Assembly: GCA_025526995.1 (NCBI GenBank)
Contig: JAHLKG010000045.1
Span: 1-33,889, forward strand
Origin: Powellomyces hirtus
Taxonomy: Eukaryota > Chytridiomycota > Chytridiomycetes > Spizellomycetales > Powellomycetaceae
DNA length: 33,889 bases
Direction: 5' to 3'
Under the pieces are notes generated by a model. The model ran no database searches, was not told the origin of the DNA, and saw only the letters and a list, made by a program, of their open reading frames with translations. A program made the translations under genes and the position numbers. Positions 32,915 to 33,889 of the stretch are shown here, piece by piece. Numbering within the stretch: position 1 is the first letter of the stretch; every line of letters begins with the position of its first letter.

Positions 32915-33889
32915 TTATTGTTGTTGCTGTTGCTGTTGTTGATGATGTTGATGATGAATGCCGTTATGCGGAGGGTGCTGGTGTGGGTGCATGGCGGCAA
33001 AGCCCATGCCCGCCGTCCCACTCCCATTCGCGCTCAGACTCGTGACGAGGGTGTCGGTCGAGCACAGGACCAGTTCGCTGGCTCTCACGCCTTTTCCGAT
33101 CCGGCTCAGGTCCAAGACGCGGGGGAGTCGCGGGGTGGTGGTAACGGGTTGGTGGTGGTTGTGGTTGCGGCTGTGATGATGGATTGTTGGGTGCGGTGGT
33201 GGGATGTAGTGGTGGTAGTGGTGGTGGTGGTGGATTCACGCCATCGATATCGTCGCCTATAGACGCGCTCCGATGGGCGCTGTGGATGAGCTGCAGCAAG
33301 CCGACTTTGGTGAACGGTTTTCGAGAGGTACGCGTCCATTCCCGCCGCGAGGCAGTCATCACGGTCCTTTTTGAAGCCGTTCGCAGTCAGGCCGATAATG
33401 TAAATGTCTCGGCCTTGCGGGAGGGTTCGGATGGTGCGGGTCGCAGTGAGTCCGTCCATGACGGGCATATTGACGTCGCACAGCATGATGTTGTACGGCG
33501 GGGCGGCCCGCGGATCCGAATGCCGGATAAGGTCGACTGCAATCTGGCCATTATCCGCAATGGTGACATCACAGGGCTGGGCTGAGAAGAGAGAGTTGGA
33601 GTAGCAACTTTGGGTGACGGGGTTATCTTCCGCGACCAAGATTTTGAGGTCGGCGGCGGGACGACGGCGGGTTGCGAGGCGAGGGGGTGCGGCGGTAGGA
33701 CGGTGAGGGGGACGGTGAAGGTCGCGCCCATGTTTTCGACCGAATCGACGCGGATGGTGCCGCCCATGGCCGTGACGAGTTTTTGACAATGGAGAGACCG
33801 AGGCCCGTGCCGCCAAACGGCGGGAGATGGAGGCGTCGGCTGCATGAAGGGCTGGAAGAGGCGGGCAAGATGAAGGTGGGATCCCGATG
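32915..33889 (-). CDS. Hybrid histidine kinase, C-terminal part (5' partial, several apparent frameshifts)
   Basis: The gene enters from the right edge. First comes the end of an ATP-binding HATPase domain: the G2 box FGGTGLGLSIVK, then LVTAMGGTIRVDS and GATFTVPL. Then comes a receiver domain: LKILVAEDNPVTQ, phospho-acceptor Asp in MLCDVNMPVMDGL, Thr in GLTANG, and the conserved Lys in YLSK followed by PFTKVGLLQL. Fungal hybrid kinases pass phosphate from His to this Asp and on to Ypd1-type carriers in osmotic, oxidative or hormone-like sensing. These pieces sit in different frames. Single-base length changes are inferred near 33840, 33815-33817, 33780-33784, 33650-33665 and 33318-33321, with another possible near 33118. 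A His/Gln-rich tail (HHQHHQ) seems to end near 32915. It is either a decayed gene or poor sequence at a contig end; I favour the latter. Confidence 0.8.

Overview
This is a fungal nuclear DNA segment. The evidence is short GT-AG introns in most genes, eukaryotic tRNAs ending in T-runs, a Tup1-type WD40 corepressor, a fungal laccase, a DUF300/TMEM184 membrane protein, a fungal HVA1-type TUDOR protein and a hybrid histidine kinase. A zoosporic, chytrid-like or other early-diverging fungus is my guess, because of the MLKL-like kinase and the intron-rich genes, but the sequence does not prove it. Both edges cut through genes, and coding quality falls at the right edge, so the window may be a whole contig.

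Layout, left to right. 2-1342 (+) is a 5'-truncated laccase. 1343-4450 is a repeat-rich, gene-poor stretch with a G27 tract, a 152-bp tandem repeat, a tRNA-Pro(UGG) and an almost G-free A/C tract ending in C35. 4690-7684 (-) is a ten-exon TUP1 homologue with an apparent one-base frameshift before its last WD40 blade. 7923-10676 holds no recognised protein gene, but it has two identical tail-to-tail tRNA-Leu(CAA) genes and a field of degenerate short repeats. 10677-14513 (-) is a three-exon protein with a kinesin-like but apparently catalytically dead motor domain, a long coiled coil and a duplicated Lys/Pro/Ala tail. 15483-17479 (+) is the eight-exon DUF300/TMEM184 gene and 18032-18386 (+) the small HVA1-TUDOR gene. 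18566-24278 (-) is a long DENN protein with a serine-rich, zinc-finger-bearing insertion. 24695-26118 (+) is a nine-exon coiled-coil protein I cannot name. 26251-30448 (-) is a membrane protein kinase. 31311-31946 (+) is a small basic protein. 32915-33889 (-) is the end of a hybrid histidine kinase.

The genes form no operon or cluster; they look like ordinary fungal housekeeping and signalling genes. The most unusual is the kinase at 26251-30448. An MLKL/HeLo-like helical bundle is followed by a TKL-type kinase with the main catalytic residues, a long Pro/Ser/Asn linker, one transmembrane helix and a C-terminal beta-propeller. Positive charges before the helix predict a cytosolic kinase and an outward-facing propeller, the reverse of usual eukaryotic receptor kinases. 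The pseudo-kinesin and the DENN protein with an embedded zinc finger are the next most interesting.

Intron-exon structures were worked out by hand from GT-AG sites and reading phase. For TUP1 (exons 1-9), the kinesin-like gene, DUF300, HVA1, the coiled-coil gene, the kinase and the small basic gene, all exon phases add up. Only part of the DENN splicing was resolved exactly.
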